Origin: Frankia canadensis
Lineage (GTDB): Bacteria > Actinomycetota > Actinomycetes > Frankiales > Frankiaceae
DNA: 64,000 nt
Direction: 5' to 3'
Assembly (NCBI RefSeq): GCF_900197875.1
Contig: NZ_FZMO01000334.1
Span: forward strand, 30,763-94,762
Shown here: positions 7,751 through 16,563 of the stretch, one piece after another
Position numbering within the stretch: position 1 is the stretch's first letter
Layout: the number at the start of each line of letters is the position of its first letter
The notes under the pieces: generated by a model
Databases searched by the model: none
What the model was told of the DNA's origin: nothing
Seen by the model: only the letters and a program-made list of their open reading frames with translations
Made by a program: the position numbers and the translations under genes

Positions 7751-8242
7751 CCGCCGGCCCGGATGGTCGCCGGCAGCGGGGGGCGGGTACCGCCGCGCGC
7801 AGGCCGTCGCCAGCACACAGGTCAGCAGCAGGCCGCTGATGACCGGCCCGGCGCTGAAATCCGTCGGCGACGGTTGCAGCCCCGGCCACGTCACCGCGTA
7901 GAGGCCGAGCGAGCCGGCGGCGCCCGCCCCGGTCGTGGCGAGCCGATAGCGGCGCAGGACGGGAACCCCGGCGACGCCGGCCGCGCCGCACGCGTGACCG
8001 AGCACGGCGACGGCGAGCAGGAGCCCGCCGGTGGTCCGGACCGCGGCGGCGGGCAGCCAGTCCAACAGCCGGGAGGCGCCGTCCCAGCCGTAGCGCTCAC
8101 CCGGCGTGCCGGTCGGCGCCCCCGGCCAGACCAGCAGATGAACGAGCCCGTAGCAGAGCAGCATCGAGCCGGCGGCCGCGGCGGACAGCCGGCGCGCCGC
8201 GTCGGAGACGACGGGATGATCCCGAAGCCGGGAACCGCTCAC
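7748..8242 (-). CDS. Four-helix membrane protein coupled to the SelA-like gene
   Basis: The 164-residue protein has four hydrophobic segments, near residues 20-40, 66-85, 103-120 and 128-148. Small Gly/Ala-rich loops and Arg-rich ends suggest cytoplasmic termini. It starts with GTG overlapping the stop of the SelA-like gene by four bases (GTGA), so the two are almost certainly co-translated. No family is recognised. The link to a SelA homologue could mean a shared pathway or a simple operon tail. Confidence 0.7.
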   Translation of the reverse strand: MSGSRLRDHPVVSDAARRLSAAAAGSMLLCYGLVHLLVWPGAPTGTPGERYGWDGASRLLDWLPAAAVRTTGGLLLAVAVLGHACGAAGVAGVPVLRRYRLATTGAGAAGSLGLYAVTWPGLQPSPTDFSAGPVISGLLLTCVLATACARRYPPPAAGDHPGRR

Positions 8243-10005
8243 GGGGTGTGCCGCCCCGATGTGGACGGCGGCGGAATGGTCGCGGACTCGACGGTGTCCA
8301 TCTCCGCCGTCTCGAGCGGGGCGGTGGACGCGGGCGGGAGCGGACCGAGGAGCGGACAGGAGGTGGTGTCGTCGGTCGCGGTGAGGGCGGCGCGAGCGGT
8401 CGAGGCCGGGGGCCCGTCCAACGTCGCGACCGCGGCGAGGACACCCCCTTCCGGCGCGCAGGTGTGCGCCGGGCGGCTGCTCGGGGCCGCGCCGGGCGGG
8501 TGCTGCGGGGGTAGATGCCGTGCCGACGGGTGCGACGCCGGGCCAGGTCGACCCGGTGGTTGTTCCATGTGTGTCGGTGGGGCATCCGGGCGGGTGGTGC
8601 TGGGGCGAGGCGTCGTCCCGGGCGGCTCGGGCGCGTGCGACGGCCCGGAGGGCGGGGTGGACACGGCTCGGTGCGCCGCCGACGGGTGGGGCGCCAGCAC
8701 CCGCGTCGTCGTGGTGCCGCGCGGCGCGGTCGGCGGGTCGGTGTGGCCGGTCGCGCCGGCGGCGGTGGCCGCGGCGAGGACGGCGGCGGCGAGCACCGGA
8801 TCGAGCTCCGGCGGGACGGTGCGCAGGTCGAGCAGGCAGCAGCCGTGCTCGACGCGGCCGAGCACGGCGGGCTCACCGTGGCGCAGCGGTGCCGCCACGG
8901 CGGCGTCCAGTGCTACGGCCGCGCTGGGCAGTTCGGCGCCGATGGTGACGGGCCAGCGCCGATACCCGGTCTCGGCGCCGGCGGGGACGGCGGCGGCAGC
9001 GGCCCCGTCGTCCACGAACGCCCGTCCGGCCACGGCGGACGCGGCGATTCCGGCGCGGCGCAGCCAGGCCGCGAGCGTCTCGGCGCGCGCGGTCAGCCGC
9101 TCCGGATGGGCCCGCAGGGCGCGGCCCGTCGGCGAGTCGCCCTGGCGCAGCGTCGCCTCGAGCGCGGCGAGGGTGAGCTTGCCGGCTCGCAGCGCCCGGG
9201 ACATGGGATGCCGCCGCATCCGGTCGATCAGGTCCGCGCGCCCGAACAGCAGGCCGCACTGCGGACCGCCGAGGAGTTTGTCGCCGCTGGCCGTGACCAC
9301 GCCGACGCCCGCGTCCAGCCAGGTCGTCACGTCCGGCTCCGCGGCCAGCAACGGCTCGGGACGGAGCAGGCCGGAGCCGCAGTCGCCGACGAGCGGCACC
9401 GCGAAGTCGGCGCACAGCGCGGCGAGATCGCCGACGCCGGGCCGGTCGGTGAAGCCGACGACCTGGTAGCCGGCCGGGTGCACGCGGAGCACGAAGCCCG
9501 TCTCGGGCCCGATCGCGTCGGCGTAGTCGCCGAGGGTCGTGTGGTTGGTGGTGCCGACCTCGCGCAGCCGGGCTCCCGCGGCGACCAGGAGATCCGGCAG
9601 CCGGAATCCGTCGGTGGTCTCCAGCAGTTCGCCCCGGCTGACGACGATCTCCCGCTGGCCGGCGAGGGCCGCGGCGGACAGGGCGAGGGCCGCGGCGTTG
9701 TTGTTCACCACGTGTACCGCGGCCGCCGCCGGCACCGCGGCGGCCATGGCCGCGTGGGCCGTCCGCCCCCGGCGGTCCCGGCGGCCGGTGTGGAGATCGA
9801 GCTCCAGATCGGTCGTGCCGGCGGCCAGATCGACGGCCGCCCGGGCTGCCGCCGACAGGGGTGCCCGGCCGAGCGCGCCGTGCAGCAGTACCCCGGTGGC
9901 ATTGATCACCGGGCGCAGCCCGGTCACGGTGCGGGCGAGCGCCACCGGCGCCGGTACCGGATCCTCGGCGGCGTCGGAGCGGGGAGGGGCCAGATCGTCA
10001 ATCAC
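8239..10005 (-). CDS. SelA-like PLP-dependent protein (L-seryl-tRNA(Sec) selenium transferase family)
   Basis: The catalytic core is clearly SelA-like: LRPVINATGVLLHGALGRAP near 30, VNNNAAAL, VVSRGELLE, EVGTTN, and the PLP lysine in SGDKLLGGPQCG. SelA normally charges Ser-tRNA(Sec) with selenium and needs an N-terminal domain of about 60-80 residues to grip that tRNA. Here only about 30 residues precede the core from the GTG at 10005, and the frame further upstream does not resemble the domain. The C-terminus instead carries about 190 Pro/Thr/Ser-rich residues. The 588-residue product may therefore not act in selenocysteine synthesis. No selB, selD or tRNA(Sec) was seen here. Confidence 0.8.
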   Translation of the reverse strand: MIDDLAPPRSDAAEDPVPAPVALARTVTGLRPVINATGVLLHGALGRAPLSAAARAAVDLAAGTTDLELDLHTGRRDRRGRTAHAAMAAAVPAAAAVHVVNNNAAALALSAAALAGQREIVVSRGELLETTDGFRLPDLLVAAGARLREVGTTNHTTLGDYADAIGPETGFVLRVHPAGYQVVGFTDRPGVGDLAALCADFAVPLVGDCGSGLLRPEPLLAAEPDVTTWLDAGVGVVTASGDKLLGGPQCGLLFGRADLIDRMRRHPMSRALRAGKLTLAALEATLRQGDSPTGRALRAHPERLTARAETLAAWLRRAGIAASAVAGRAFVDDGAAAAAVPAGAETGYRRWPVTIGAELPSAAVALDAAVAAPLRHGEPAVLGRVEHGCCLLDLRTVPPELDPVLAAAVLAAATAAGATGHTDPPTAPRGTTTTRVLAPHPSAAHRAVSTPPSGPSHAPEPPGTTPRPSTTRPDAPPTHMEQPPGRPGPASHPSARHLPPQHPPGAAPSSRPAHTCAPEGGVLAAVATLDGPPASTARAALTATDDTTSCPLLGPLPPASTAPLETAEMDTVESATIPPPSTSGRHTP

Positions 10006-10148
10006 TTCACGTAAATCTAGTGACGCAATCCGTGATGTCCATGCGGGTTGCCGTCCCGCGGATGTGTCTTCGTGTGTTCCTCTGAAATGTCCAGGTGGCG
10101 GCTTCCGGCGTGATGCGTGCCATCCGCCGGTCGGGTAGCCTCTCACCC

Positions 10149-10388
10149 CGAAGGGGAGTAGCCCCGCCGAGCGATGCAGCGTCGGCGCGCGGCCACGCCG
10201 ATCCGCACCGGGTCGGCGGCGGCGTGTGCGCCGGGCTGCCTCGAGCGGCCCGGTGCGTCGACATACTGGCGTCCGCTGGATCGGCCCGTCGCGGGCCGGG
10301 CCGTCGGCGCCCGGCGGCCGGGCCCGGCCGCGATGGTCGGGTGGGCGAGACCTTCGACACGGCAGCCATGCCGGGTCGAAGGCGTCTC
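10149..10388 (+). promoter_or_regulatory. yybP-ykoY manganese riboswitch
   Basis: The conserved 5' element GAAGGGGAGTAGC is at 10150-10162, and the conserved 3' element GCGAGACCTTCG is at 10345-10356. GAAGG can pair with CCTTC to close the P1 stem, with a long GC-rich extension between. The 3' strand can instead enter a strong hairpin whose arms are GAGACCTTCGAC (10347-10358) and GTCGAAGGCGTCTC (10375-10388), which provides a switching platform before the ribosome site. This class binds Mn2+ and usually controls metal exporters, and the gene downstream belongs to an exporter family. Confidence 0.85.
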
Positions 10389-10424
10389 CCCGCTCACGAC
10401 CTGGCCCGATCGAGAGGTTCCGGC

Positions 10425-11072
10425 GTGAGTATCACCGCGGCATTAGTCACCTTCGGCGTCATCTTCCTCGCCGAACTACCCGACAAGACGATGGTCGCGA
10501 GCCTCGTGCTGGGAAGCCGGTTCCGGCCCCTGTACGTCTGGGTGGGAGTGGCGGCGGCGTTCGTCATCCACGTGACCGTGGCGGTGGCGGCGGGCAGTGC
10601 CTTCTCCCTGCTGCCGAACCGGCTCGTGGACGCGATCACGGCGCTGCTGTTCCTGGCCGGGGCCGTCCTCGTGCTCCGCGAGGGTCACCAGGACGGGGAA
10701 CCAGCCGGGACGCAGGCCGGCGCCGCCGCGACGCCGGCCTCTCCGGAGGGGGCCGAGGCTCCCGCGCCCGGCCGCGCCACCGCCACCGCCACCCCGTTCT
10801 GGCGGGTGGCCGCCACCTCCTTCGGTGTCGTCTTCCTCGCCGAGCTCGGCGACCTCACCCAGATCTCGACGGCGAACCTGGCCGCCCGGTTCGACGCGCC
10901 TGTCGCCGTCTGGCTCGGCGCGGTGCTGGCGCTGTGGACCGTGGCCGGGCTTGCCATCGCCGGCGGGCGCGGGCTGCTGCGGCTGATACCGATCTCCATG
11001 ATCACCCGGATCGCCGCGGCGGCGTTCCTCGTGCTCGCCGTCATCTCGGGGATCGAGGTGGTGCGCGGGTAG
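10425..11072 (+). CDS. UPF0016 (GDT1/TMEM165/MneA) family manganese/cation exporter
   Basis: The 215-residue membrane protein has two homologous halves of three helices each. Each half holds the family motif E-x-G-D-K-T in slightly varied form: AELPDKT near 14-20 and AELGDLT near 141-147. An Ala/Pro/Gly-rich loop of about 35 residues joins the halves. Members exchange or export Mn2+ and Ca2+; bacterial MneA exports manganese. The GTG follows GAGAGG by 9 bases. The yybP-ykoY riboswitch in its leader strongly supports induction by excess manganese. Confidence 0.85.
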   Translation: MSITAALVTFGVIFLAELPDKTMVASLVLGSRFRPLYVWVGVAAAFVIHVTVAVAAGSAFSLLPNRLVDAITALLFLAGAVLVLREGHQDGEPAGTQAGAAATPASPEGAEAPAPGRATATATPFWRVAATSFGVVFLAELGDLTQISTANLAARFDAPVAVWLGAVLALWTVAGLAIAGGRGLLRLIPISMITRIAAAAFLVLAVISGIEVVRG

Positions 11073-11093
11073 GCGGCGCCGCCGCCGAGCCGA

Positions 11094-11600
11094 TCACCGG
11101 GCGGGACCGGACCGGGACGGCCAACGAGGGTCGTCAGTGGCGAAGACGAGCACGACGTCCGTGTCCGAGGAGAAGTCGACGAGACGGGACGCGGCGGGCA
11201 GCGGCGCGAGGGTGCGCCGCAGTTCCGCCGCCGCGCACCCCTCCGGTACCGCGACCACGTACCGCTCGTGGCGCTCGGGCGGCCGGTCGGCTCCGGCGCT
11301 GGTCGGCTCCGCGGCGGCGGGGTTCGCCCGCTCGGCGTGGGCGGGCTGGGCGTCCGCGGCCTCGGTCAGCGTCTGCGCGAGCCGGCGCGCCTCCTCCGGC
11401 CGCAGCCGCAGGACGGCCGGGGTGGCGCCGGGCGCCTGGGCGCCGAGCAGGACGAGCGGTCGCCGCGCCGTCATGCCGGGGGGCGGGCCGACGGAGACGG
11501 CCGCGCCCTCGGCGGTGTAGAGGTGGGTGGCGAGGTCGGCGGGAGGGACGGCGTCCGGGGGAACGACGTCACCGCGGGACCAGGGCGGGTTGATGTTCAT
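11094..11600 (-). CDS. Hypothetical protein
   Basis: The 168-residue frame has strong coding character and reads from an ATG at 11600. An N-terminal part of about 95 residues includes RPLVLLGAQAPG and RLRPEEARRLAQTL. A Pro/Ala-rich linker leads into a second part with YVVAVPEGCAAAELRRTL and DTDVVLVFATDDPRW. No signal peptide, membrane helix or known motif is visible, and no family is recognised. It converges on the exporter gene with a 21-base gap. Confidence 0.6.
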   Translation of the reverse strand: MNINPPWSRGDVVPPDAVPPADLATHLYTAEGAAVSVGPPPGMTARRPLVLLGAQAPGATPAVLRLRPEEARRLAQTLTEAADAQPAHAERANPAAAEPTSAGADRPPERHERYVVAVPEGCAAAELRRTLAPLPAASRLVDFSSDTDVVLVFATDDPRWPSRSGPAR

Positions 11601-11899
11601 GAACAGACGTTCTCATCGGACGACGTGTGATCCCATCCCGCCAGACGGGGAGAAGTCGGGGGGTAAGGCCGGCGATCGGCCCGGGAGGGTCGTGGCGAGC
11701 GAGCGGCCAGGGGGAGTCGGGTGTCGGTCCGGTGTGAGAAAGGCCGCTTCCCAGTGGGAATTCGGCGGGTGTGGGAGGGGCGTGGTCGGGGTAGGCCCGC
11801 AACGTCGCGCTTGCCAGGGGCACGACGCGTGGTGGGAGGCAGCCCGGCCGGCTTCTCGCGGCGCCCAGGCCGTCCGGTCGTCAGCGGAGCCATGGAGCC

Positions 11900-12259
11900 A
11901 TGGAGCCAAGTGTTCGGGTCGAGGTGACCGGTCGAGACGCCATCGTCGTGCACCCGGTGGGTGACATCGACTACTCGTCGCTGGATCCCCTGCGGGAGGC
12001 ACTGCTCGACGCCCGGGTCGCCGGCGTTCGGGACATCGTCGTGGACCTGGCGGAGGTCAGCTTCCTCGACTCCCAGGGGCTGGCGGTGATCCTGTTCGCC
12101 CACCAGCGCCAGCGATCGGCCGGCGGCCGGCTGGCGCTGCGCAACCTCAACGAGGACGGTTACCGGCTGCTCACCGTCACCAACCTGACCTCTGTCATCG
12201 ACGTCGACCAGGGCGGCCCGGCGACGGCGTCCGGCGTGGCGAGCCGGCGCGGAGCATGA
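11900..12259 (+). CDS. STAS-domain anti-sigma factor antagonist
   Basis: The 119-residue protein is a single STAS domain of the SpoIIAA/RsbV type. It has VHPVGDIDYSSLDPLREALL in the first half and VDLAEVSFLDSQGLAVILFA around the phosphorylatable serine of the D-S motif near residue 58. Such proteins bind anti-sigma kinases and are switched off by serine phosphorylation. No kinase or sigma gene is adjacent. A duplicated CATGGAGC around 11891-11903 places two ATGs 8 bases apart; the second is in frame and has GGAG 11 bases upstream. Confidence 0.85.
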   Translation: MEPSVRVEVTGRDAIVVHPVGDIDYSSLDPLREALLDARVAGVRDIVVDLAEVSFLDSQGLAVILFAHQRQRSAGGRLALRNLNEDGYRLLTVTNLTSVIDVDQGGPATASGVASRRGA

Positions 12260-12337
12260 CCTGACGATCCCGCCCCGCCGGGGACGGCGCGCCCGCGGTG
12301 ACGGGCCGGCGAAGTCTCCCGCCCGGGCGGGGCGGCC

Positions 12338-12378
12338 GGGCTGGTCGGTCCGGGCGGGCTGGTCGGTCCGGGCGGGCT
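12338..12378. repeat. 18-bp tandem repeat, 2.3 copies, abutting the mshD stop
   Basis: The unit GGGCTGGTCGGTCCGGGC occurs twice (12338-12355, 12356-12373) with a partial third copy touching the mshD stop codon. It lies between convergent genes. Confidence 0.8.
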
Positions 12379-13379
12379 CAGTCGCGCGGCCCGCGCCCGC
12401 TCGGCTGGCCGGTCCAGTGGTAGGAGACGTCCCGGGAGTACTCGGTGAAGCCGAGGCCGGTGTACATCCGCACCGCCCGGTCGTTGTCCTCGTCGACGTA
12501 GAGCAGTACCGAGGCGAGTCCGTGGGCGCGCAGATGGCGCAGGCCGACGAGGGTCAACGCCCGGCCGAGCCCGGCCCCGCCCGCCCCGGGCAGCACGCCG
12601 ATCACGTAGACCTCCCCGATGGGACCGCCCGCGGCGCCGGGCGGCGGCGTCGTGTCCACCTCGTGCACCTTGGTCCAGTGGAAGCCGACGAGGCGACCGT
12701 CACGCTCGGCGACGAAGAATCCCGCCGGGTCGAACCAGGGCTCGGCCTGGCGCAGGGCCAGATCGGCACGCGTCCACCGGCCCTGCTCGGGATGGTCGGC
12801 GAAGGCCGCGGCGTTGACCGCCAGCCAGCCCTCGTCGTCCCGGCCGGGGACGAAGGGGCGTACGTCGATGCCGGGCGGCAGCTCGGGCGCCGGCAGCGGC
12901 GGCCCGGCGTCGAGGGGACGGCGCAGCTGGAACAGCACCCGCGCGCGGGCGAAACCGAGCCGATCGGCGAGCACCGCCGCACCCGGGAGGTCGCCGTGCG
13001 CCCAGACGTCGAGCCGTGCGGGCGGCGAGCCGACCGCCTCGGTCAGCGCGCCGGCCAGGGCCCTCCCGATGCCGTGGCGTCGGTGCGCGGGATGCACGAC
13101 GACCTCGGCCTGATGGTTGCCCATGCCCCCGCCGAGATGCGCGTAGCCGACGATCTCCCGCGGATCGTCGGCACCGGACAGCGCCGACGATCCGCCGGTG
13201 ACCGTCCGCATGGCCAGCAGGTGACGGCCGGCGCCCACAGGCAGCCCCGGACGCAGGGCAAGACGGACGTCCTCGGACACCGGGCCGCAGCCGTCGGCCC
13301 GTTCCGCGGCCACGAGCAGACTCTCGACGCCGTCGACGTCGGCACCGCTGAGCGTCGACTGCCAGGTCAGGGAGGTCAT
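12378..13379 (-). CDS. mshD: Mycothiol synthase
   Basis: The 333-residue protein holds two GNAT acetyltransferase domains in tandem, as in MshD, which acetylates the cysteine of Cys-GlcN-Ins to finish mycothiol. The acetyl-CoA loops are VVVHPAHRRHGIGRAL near 93 and VIGVLPGAGGAGLGRAL near 257, each followed by GF near a helix end (DRLGFARA, TGLGFTEY). Length matches the family. The ATG has no ribosome site, but TACGGT lies six bases upstream on the minus strand, so the message is probably leaderless. The mshA gene for the first pathway step lies 9 kb away. Confidence 0.93.
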   Translation of the reverse strand: MTSLTWQSTLSGADVDGVESLLVAAERADGCGPVSEDVRLALRPGLPVGAGRHLLAMRTVTGGSSALSGADDPREIVGYAHLGGGMGNHQAEVVVHPAHRRHGIGRALAGALTEAVGSPPARLDVWAHGDLPGAAVLADRLGFARARVLFQLRRPLDAGPPLPAPELPPGIDVRPFVPGRDDEGWLAVNAAAFADHPEQGRWTRADLALRQAEPWFDPAGFFVAERDGRLVGFHWTKVHEVDTTPPPGAAGGPIGEVYVIGVLPGAGGAGLGRALTLVGLRHLRAHGLASVLLYVDEDNDRAVRMYTGLGFTEYSRDVSYHWTGQPSGRGPRD

Positions 13380-13451
13380 GGTACGACCGTAGGGGGCGGG
13401 GAGCCCCGCTGTCGCGCCATCGACCCGCCCTGGCCGTGGCCCGGGCCGGTC

Positions 13452-14204
13452 CTAGACCCGCTCGGGAGTCCGCGTGTCCTCGCGGTTGACCCGGCCGCCC
13501 GATCCGCCGGGACCGTCCGCGAGCGGGGTGATCGGCGGCGCGACGAACTTGTAGCCGACGTGCCGGACCGTGCCGATCATGGCCTCGTGTTCGGGGCCGA
13601 GTTTCGCGCGCAGCCGGCGGACGTGGACGTCGACCGTCCGGGTGCCACCGTAGTAGTCGTAGCCCCACACCTCCTGGAGCAGCTGCGCCCGGGTGAAGAC
13701 CCGGCCGGGGTGCTGGGCCAGGTACTTGAGCAGCTCGAACTCCTTGAAGGTGAGTTCGAGGGGGCGGCCGCGCAGCTTCGCCGAGTAGGTGGTCTCGTCC
13801 ACCGACAGGTCGCCGGACCGGATGACACCGGCCTCGGCGGTGCCGCCGGCGGCGGCGACCCGACCGATGGCCAGTCGCAACCGGGCCTCGACCTCGGCGG
13901 GACCCGCGGAGTCGAGGACGACGTCGTCGACGCCCCAGTCCGCGGACACCGCGGCCAGGCCGCCCTCGGTGACCAGCGCCAGCAGCGGGGTCGTGAGCCC
14001 GGTGGTACGCAGCAGCCGGCACAGGCCACGGGCGATGACGAGCTCCCGGCGGCCGTCCACCGTGATCACGTCCACGGGCGGGGCGTCCAGCAGCGCGCTC
14101 GCCTCGAGCGGCGCGACTCGTACCGTGTGGGTGAGCAGACCAAGGGACGGAAACGACTCGGCGGAGGGACCGGGGGCGTTGGTGAGCAAAAGGACGACGC
14201 TCAA
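13452..14204 (-). CDS. glnR: Nitrogen regulator GlnR (orphan OmpR-type winged-helix regulator)
   Basis: The 250-residue protein has an atypical receiver domain (1-115) and an OmpR-type winged helix (about 135-225, with [18 protein letters not shown] and [14 protein letters not shown]). Strings such as [30 protein letters not shown] and [14 protein letters not shown] are characteristic of actinobacterial GlnR. D50 is the residue used for phosphorylation-independent dimerisation in that family. GlnR controls nitrogen assimilation genes such as glnA, amtB and nirB. The start is TTG, supported by GGAGGAG seven bases upstream. No partner kinase is present, as expected. Confidence 0.92.
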   Translation of the reverse strand: MSVVLLLTNAPGPSAESFPSLGLLTHTVRVAPLEASALLDAPPVDVITVDGRRELVIARGLCRLLRTTGLTTPLLALVTEGGLAAVSADWGVDDVVLDSAGPAEVEARLRLAIGRVAAAGGTAEAGVIRSGDLSVDETTYSAKLRGRPLELTFKEFELLKYLAQHPGRVFTRAQLLQEVWGYDYYGGTRTVDVHVRRLRAKLGPEHEAMIGTVRHVGYKFVAPPITPLADGPGGSGGRVNREDTRTPERV

Positions 14205-14333
14205 GACGACTCCTCCAGGCAGGTGTTGTGGTGGGGCAGCGTCGACCCGGTGAGTAACTCCAACCCCGGCACTGGGCGTCTCACGACCGTCATGGGCATG
14301 AAACGAAGGCCGGTATGTGGGGAGGATAGCGGA

Positions 14334-15233
14334 GTGTCCTACTCGGCTCCTACCGTCTACGGGCTACTACCTACCGCGGATTCTGAGATCCTGGCCACGA
14401 GTCACGATCCTAAGATCAACGATCTATACGGAGAGTCACGGGATCTGGCCGTTGTGGTGGCACACGGCTTCTCGGGATCGATGACGCGGCCCGCGTTACG
14501 CCGTGTATCGGCCGGGTTAAGGAAATATGCCGGCGTGCAGGTCATGGACCTGCGCGGGCATGGCCGATCCACGGGGTTCTGCACGTTCGGTGATCGTGAG
14601 GTGTTCGACGTCGACGCGGCGGTCGGGGCCGCCCGCCGGCTCGGCTATCAGCGCGTTGCCACCATTGGTTGGTCGATGGGTGGGGCCGCAGTGATCCGGC
14701 AGGCCGCGATGGTCAAGTCTGGTACGCTCTGTCACGGTCACCGCCTTCGTCATCCTCCGGACGCGGTGGTCAGCGTGAGCGCGACGAGCCGTTGGTTCGT
14801 GCGGGATACCAGGCCCATGCGTCGGATCCACTGGTTCGCGGAACACGCGACTGGCCGGATGGTGGCACGCGGAGTGTTACGTGTACGCATCGATTCGGGC
14901 GCTTTCGTGCCAATTCCGGCGTCTCCGCTGGACCTCATCGGATCGATTGCTCCAACGCCATTGCTGATCGTTCATGGATGCCGCGACCGGTATTTCACGC
15001 TCGATCATCCGCGGGCGCTCGCCGCGGCGGCGGGAGAGCAGGCACGGCTGTGGATCGAGCCCGAGTTCGGCCACGCCGAGGCCGGCCTGAACCCCGGTCT
15101 GCTGGACCGCATCGGCGCCGAGATCGTCAGCCTGACGGCACAGACCCGGCCGTCCGGACCGGCGGTGGCTCCCGGGACGGCGGTGCCACTCGCGAGGGCA
15201 GTGCCCCCCGACCCGGAGGCGAGGGTCGGATGA
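14334..15233 (+). CDS. Alpha/beta hydrolase
   Basis: The 299-residue protein is an alpha/beta hydrolase. The oxyanion strand is [10 protein letters not shown] near 40, the nucleophile elbow is GWSMGG near 111, and the late acid and histidine are in [12 protein letters not shown] and [15 protein letters not shown] is also typical. The natural substrate is unknown. The GTG start is chosen for its GGGGAGGA ribosome site. The 3' end overlaps the next gene as ATGA, so it forms an operon with the MoaD-like gene and is divergent from glnR. Confidence 0.85.
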   Translation: MSYSAPTVYGLLPTADSEILATSHDPKINDLYGESRDLAVVVAHGFSGSMTRPALRRVSAGLRKYAGVQVMDLRGHGRSTGFCTFGDREVFDVDAAVGAARRLGYQRVATIGWSMGGAAVIRQAAMVKSGTLCHGHRLRHPPDAVVSVSATSRWFVRDTRPMRRIHWFAEHATGRMVARGVLRVRIDSGAFVPIPASPLDLIGSIAPTPLLIVHGCRDRYFTLDHPRALAAAAGEQARLWIEPEFGHAEAGLNPGLLDRIGAEIVSLTAQTRPSGPAVAPGTAVPLARAVPPDPEARVG

Positions 15234-15508
15234 CGGCCGAGTCCGAACCGGCGCCGCCGCGGGTCACCGTGCGGTACTGGGCCGCCGCGCGGGCCGCCGC
15301 CGGCGTGGCCGAGGAGACAGTCCCGGCCCGCACCCTCGCGGAGCTGTTCGTGATCGTCGCCGCCCGGCACGGTGGATCCCTGCCGGCGGTGCTGCGGCGC
15401 TGCTCCTACCTGGTGGACGACTGCCCGGTGGGTCGGCGGGACCCGGCCGGCGTCGTGCTGCCCGACGGTGCCGTCGTCGAGGCCCTGCCGCCGTTCGCCG
15501 GCGGCTGA
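15230..15508 (+). CDS. MoaD/ThiS-family sulfur carrier protein
   Basis: This 92-residue protein has a ubiquitin-like fold, opening with VTVRYWAAARAAAGV and closing with VEALPPFAGG. The C-terminal Gly-Gly is the thiocarboxylate site of sulfur carriers. MoaD feeds sulfur to molybdopterin synthase; ThiS and other relatives serve thiamin or further pathways. No moaE, moeB or thiF gene is adjacent, so the partner is open. It starts within the stop of the hydrolase gene (ATGA), indicating translational coupling. Confidence 0.85.
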   Translation: MTAESEPAPPRVTVRYWAAARAAAGVAEETVPARTLAELFVIVAARHGGSLPAVLRRCSYLVDDCPVGRRDPAGVVLPDGAVVEALPPFAGG

Positions 15509-15567
15509 TCCGTGTTCGCGCGCCCGCCACCGGTGCGGCGCCGGGCGCGCGACGAGGGCATGACAGC

Positions 15568-16563
15568 ATGGCGGGCGTGAGCGCAGGCGATCCGGGATCA
15601 CCCGGCAGCACCCTCCCATCCCGGGACGGCCTGCCCGGGGACGATGAGTCCGGGGACGCGGCCTGGCTCGCGCCGGTGGCCGCCGTGGTCGCGGCGGGGC
15701 TCGCGATCGCCGCCGCGATCCTCGCCACCTGGGCGCTCGCGGTGGTCCTCGCCGCCGAGCAGGTCGCCTTCGCCTGGGCCTGGGGCCGGGTGCTGCGCTG
15801 CTCGCCGGGCACGATCGGACTGGTCGCGGCCTGGTCGGTGCTGGCCGACGTGGCCGTGCTCGTCACCCACCGGCACACCTACGGCTCGGCCGCCGGCGTC
15901 GTCGGCTCGGCCGTCGCGGCGGTCGTCCTCTATCAGCTCACGCTGCGCCGAGCGGTGACGCTGCGCGTCCGACCGGTCGCCGTCCCCGCGGCCTCGGCAA
16001 CCCCCGCGGCCTCGGCAACCCCCGCCGCCTCCCCCGGCCCTGCGGTTTCCCCGACGCCCACCGCCGGTACGCCGGCCGCGGGAGCGCCCCCGGGCGCCCC
16101 CGCGACGCGGGTGAGCGCCGAGCTCGTCACGGCGCTCGGCGGGATCAGCCTGGGCGCGCTGGCCACCGGCTACCTCGCGCTGCGGGCCGAGTCCGGTGCC
16201 CCGAACCCGGCGGACCTGATGGCGACCGCCGGCCTGCTCGGCGCGGGCACCGCGGTCGCCGTTGCCCGGCTGCTCGGCTGGGCGGGGCTCGCCTGGGCGC
16301 CCGCCGGGGTGCTCGGGGTGCTCGCCGCCGCCGCGGCGGGTGCGGGCCTCGGCGGTCCCGGCGCCGCCAGCCTGTCGGCGACCGCCGGGCTCGCCGCCGC
16401 GGCCGCCGGTGCGCTCGTCGCGGCACTGGTCGACCGCACGCTCGTGCGGGCCCGCGACGAGCCCGCGCCGCCGCCGGCATCGGCGGCGCTGCTTGCCGCC
16501 GTCCTGCCCCTCGCCTGCGCGGCTCCCCTCGTCTACCTGGTCGGACGGCACCTGCCCGGATGA
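15568..16563 (+). CDS. Multi-pass membrane protein, function unknown
   Basis: The 331-residue Ala/Val/Leu-rich protein has about eight hydrophobic segments. Four lie between residues 32 and 130. An Ala/Pro/Thr linker of about 50 residues with a repeated AASATP unit follows, and then further helices run from 180 to 330. The linker repeat is a direct repeat in DNA near 15995-16030. No transporter motif is recognised. Its last four bases overlap the following gene (ATGA), so the two form a unit. Confidence 0.7.
   Translation: MAGVSAGDPGSPGSTLPSRDGLPGDDESGDAAWLAPVAAVVAAGLAIAAAILATWALAVVLAAEQVAFAWAWGRVLRCSPGTIGLVAAWSVLADVAVLVTHRHTYGSAAGVVGSAVAAVVLYQLTLRRAVTLRVRPVAVPAASATPAASATPAASPGPAVSPTPTAGTPAAGAPPGAPATRVSAELVTALGGISLGALATGYLALRAESGAPNPADLMATAGLLGAGTAVAVARLLGWAGLAWAPAGVLGVLAAAAAGAGLGGPGAASLSATAGLAAAAAGALVAALVDRTLVRARDEPAPPPASAALLAAVLPLACAAPLVYLVGRHLPG

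Noticed and set aside
10006..10148. tRNA(Sec) gene near the SelA-like gene
   Set aside because: No cloverleaf with a T-loop GTTCGA-type motif could be found here, nor elsewhere in the window by eye.
10007..10397. Minus-strand frames covering the riboswitch region as possible SelA N-terminus
   Set aside because: They are Arg/Pro/Thr-rich, do not resemble the SelA N-terminal domain, and coincide with the structured leader of the divergent exporter gene.
12417..14333. Very long plus-strand open frame continuing into the alpha/beta hydrolase gene
   Set aside because: It runs antisense to mshD and glnR, has the Arg/Gly/Pro/Gln-rich composition of a shadow frame, and only its last 299 residues (from the GTG at 14334) are protein-like.
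14205..14333. GlnR binding box between glnR and the hydrolase gene
   Set aside because: GTNAC and GAAAC-like fragments are present but not with the required spacing, so autoregulation cannot be supported.
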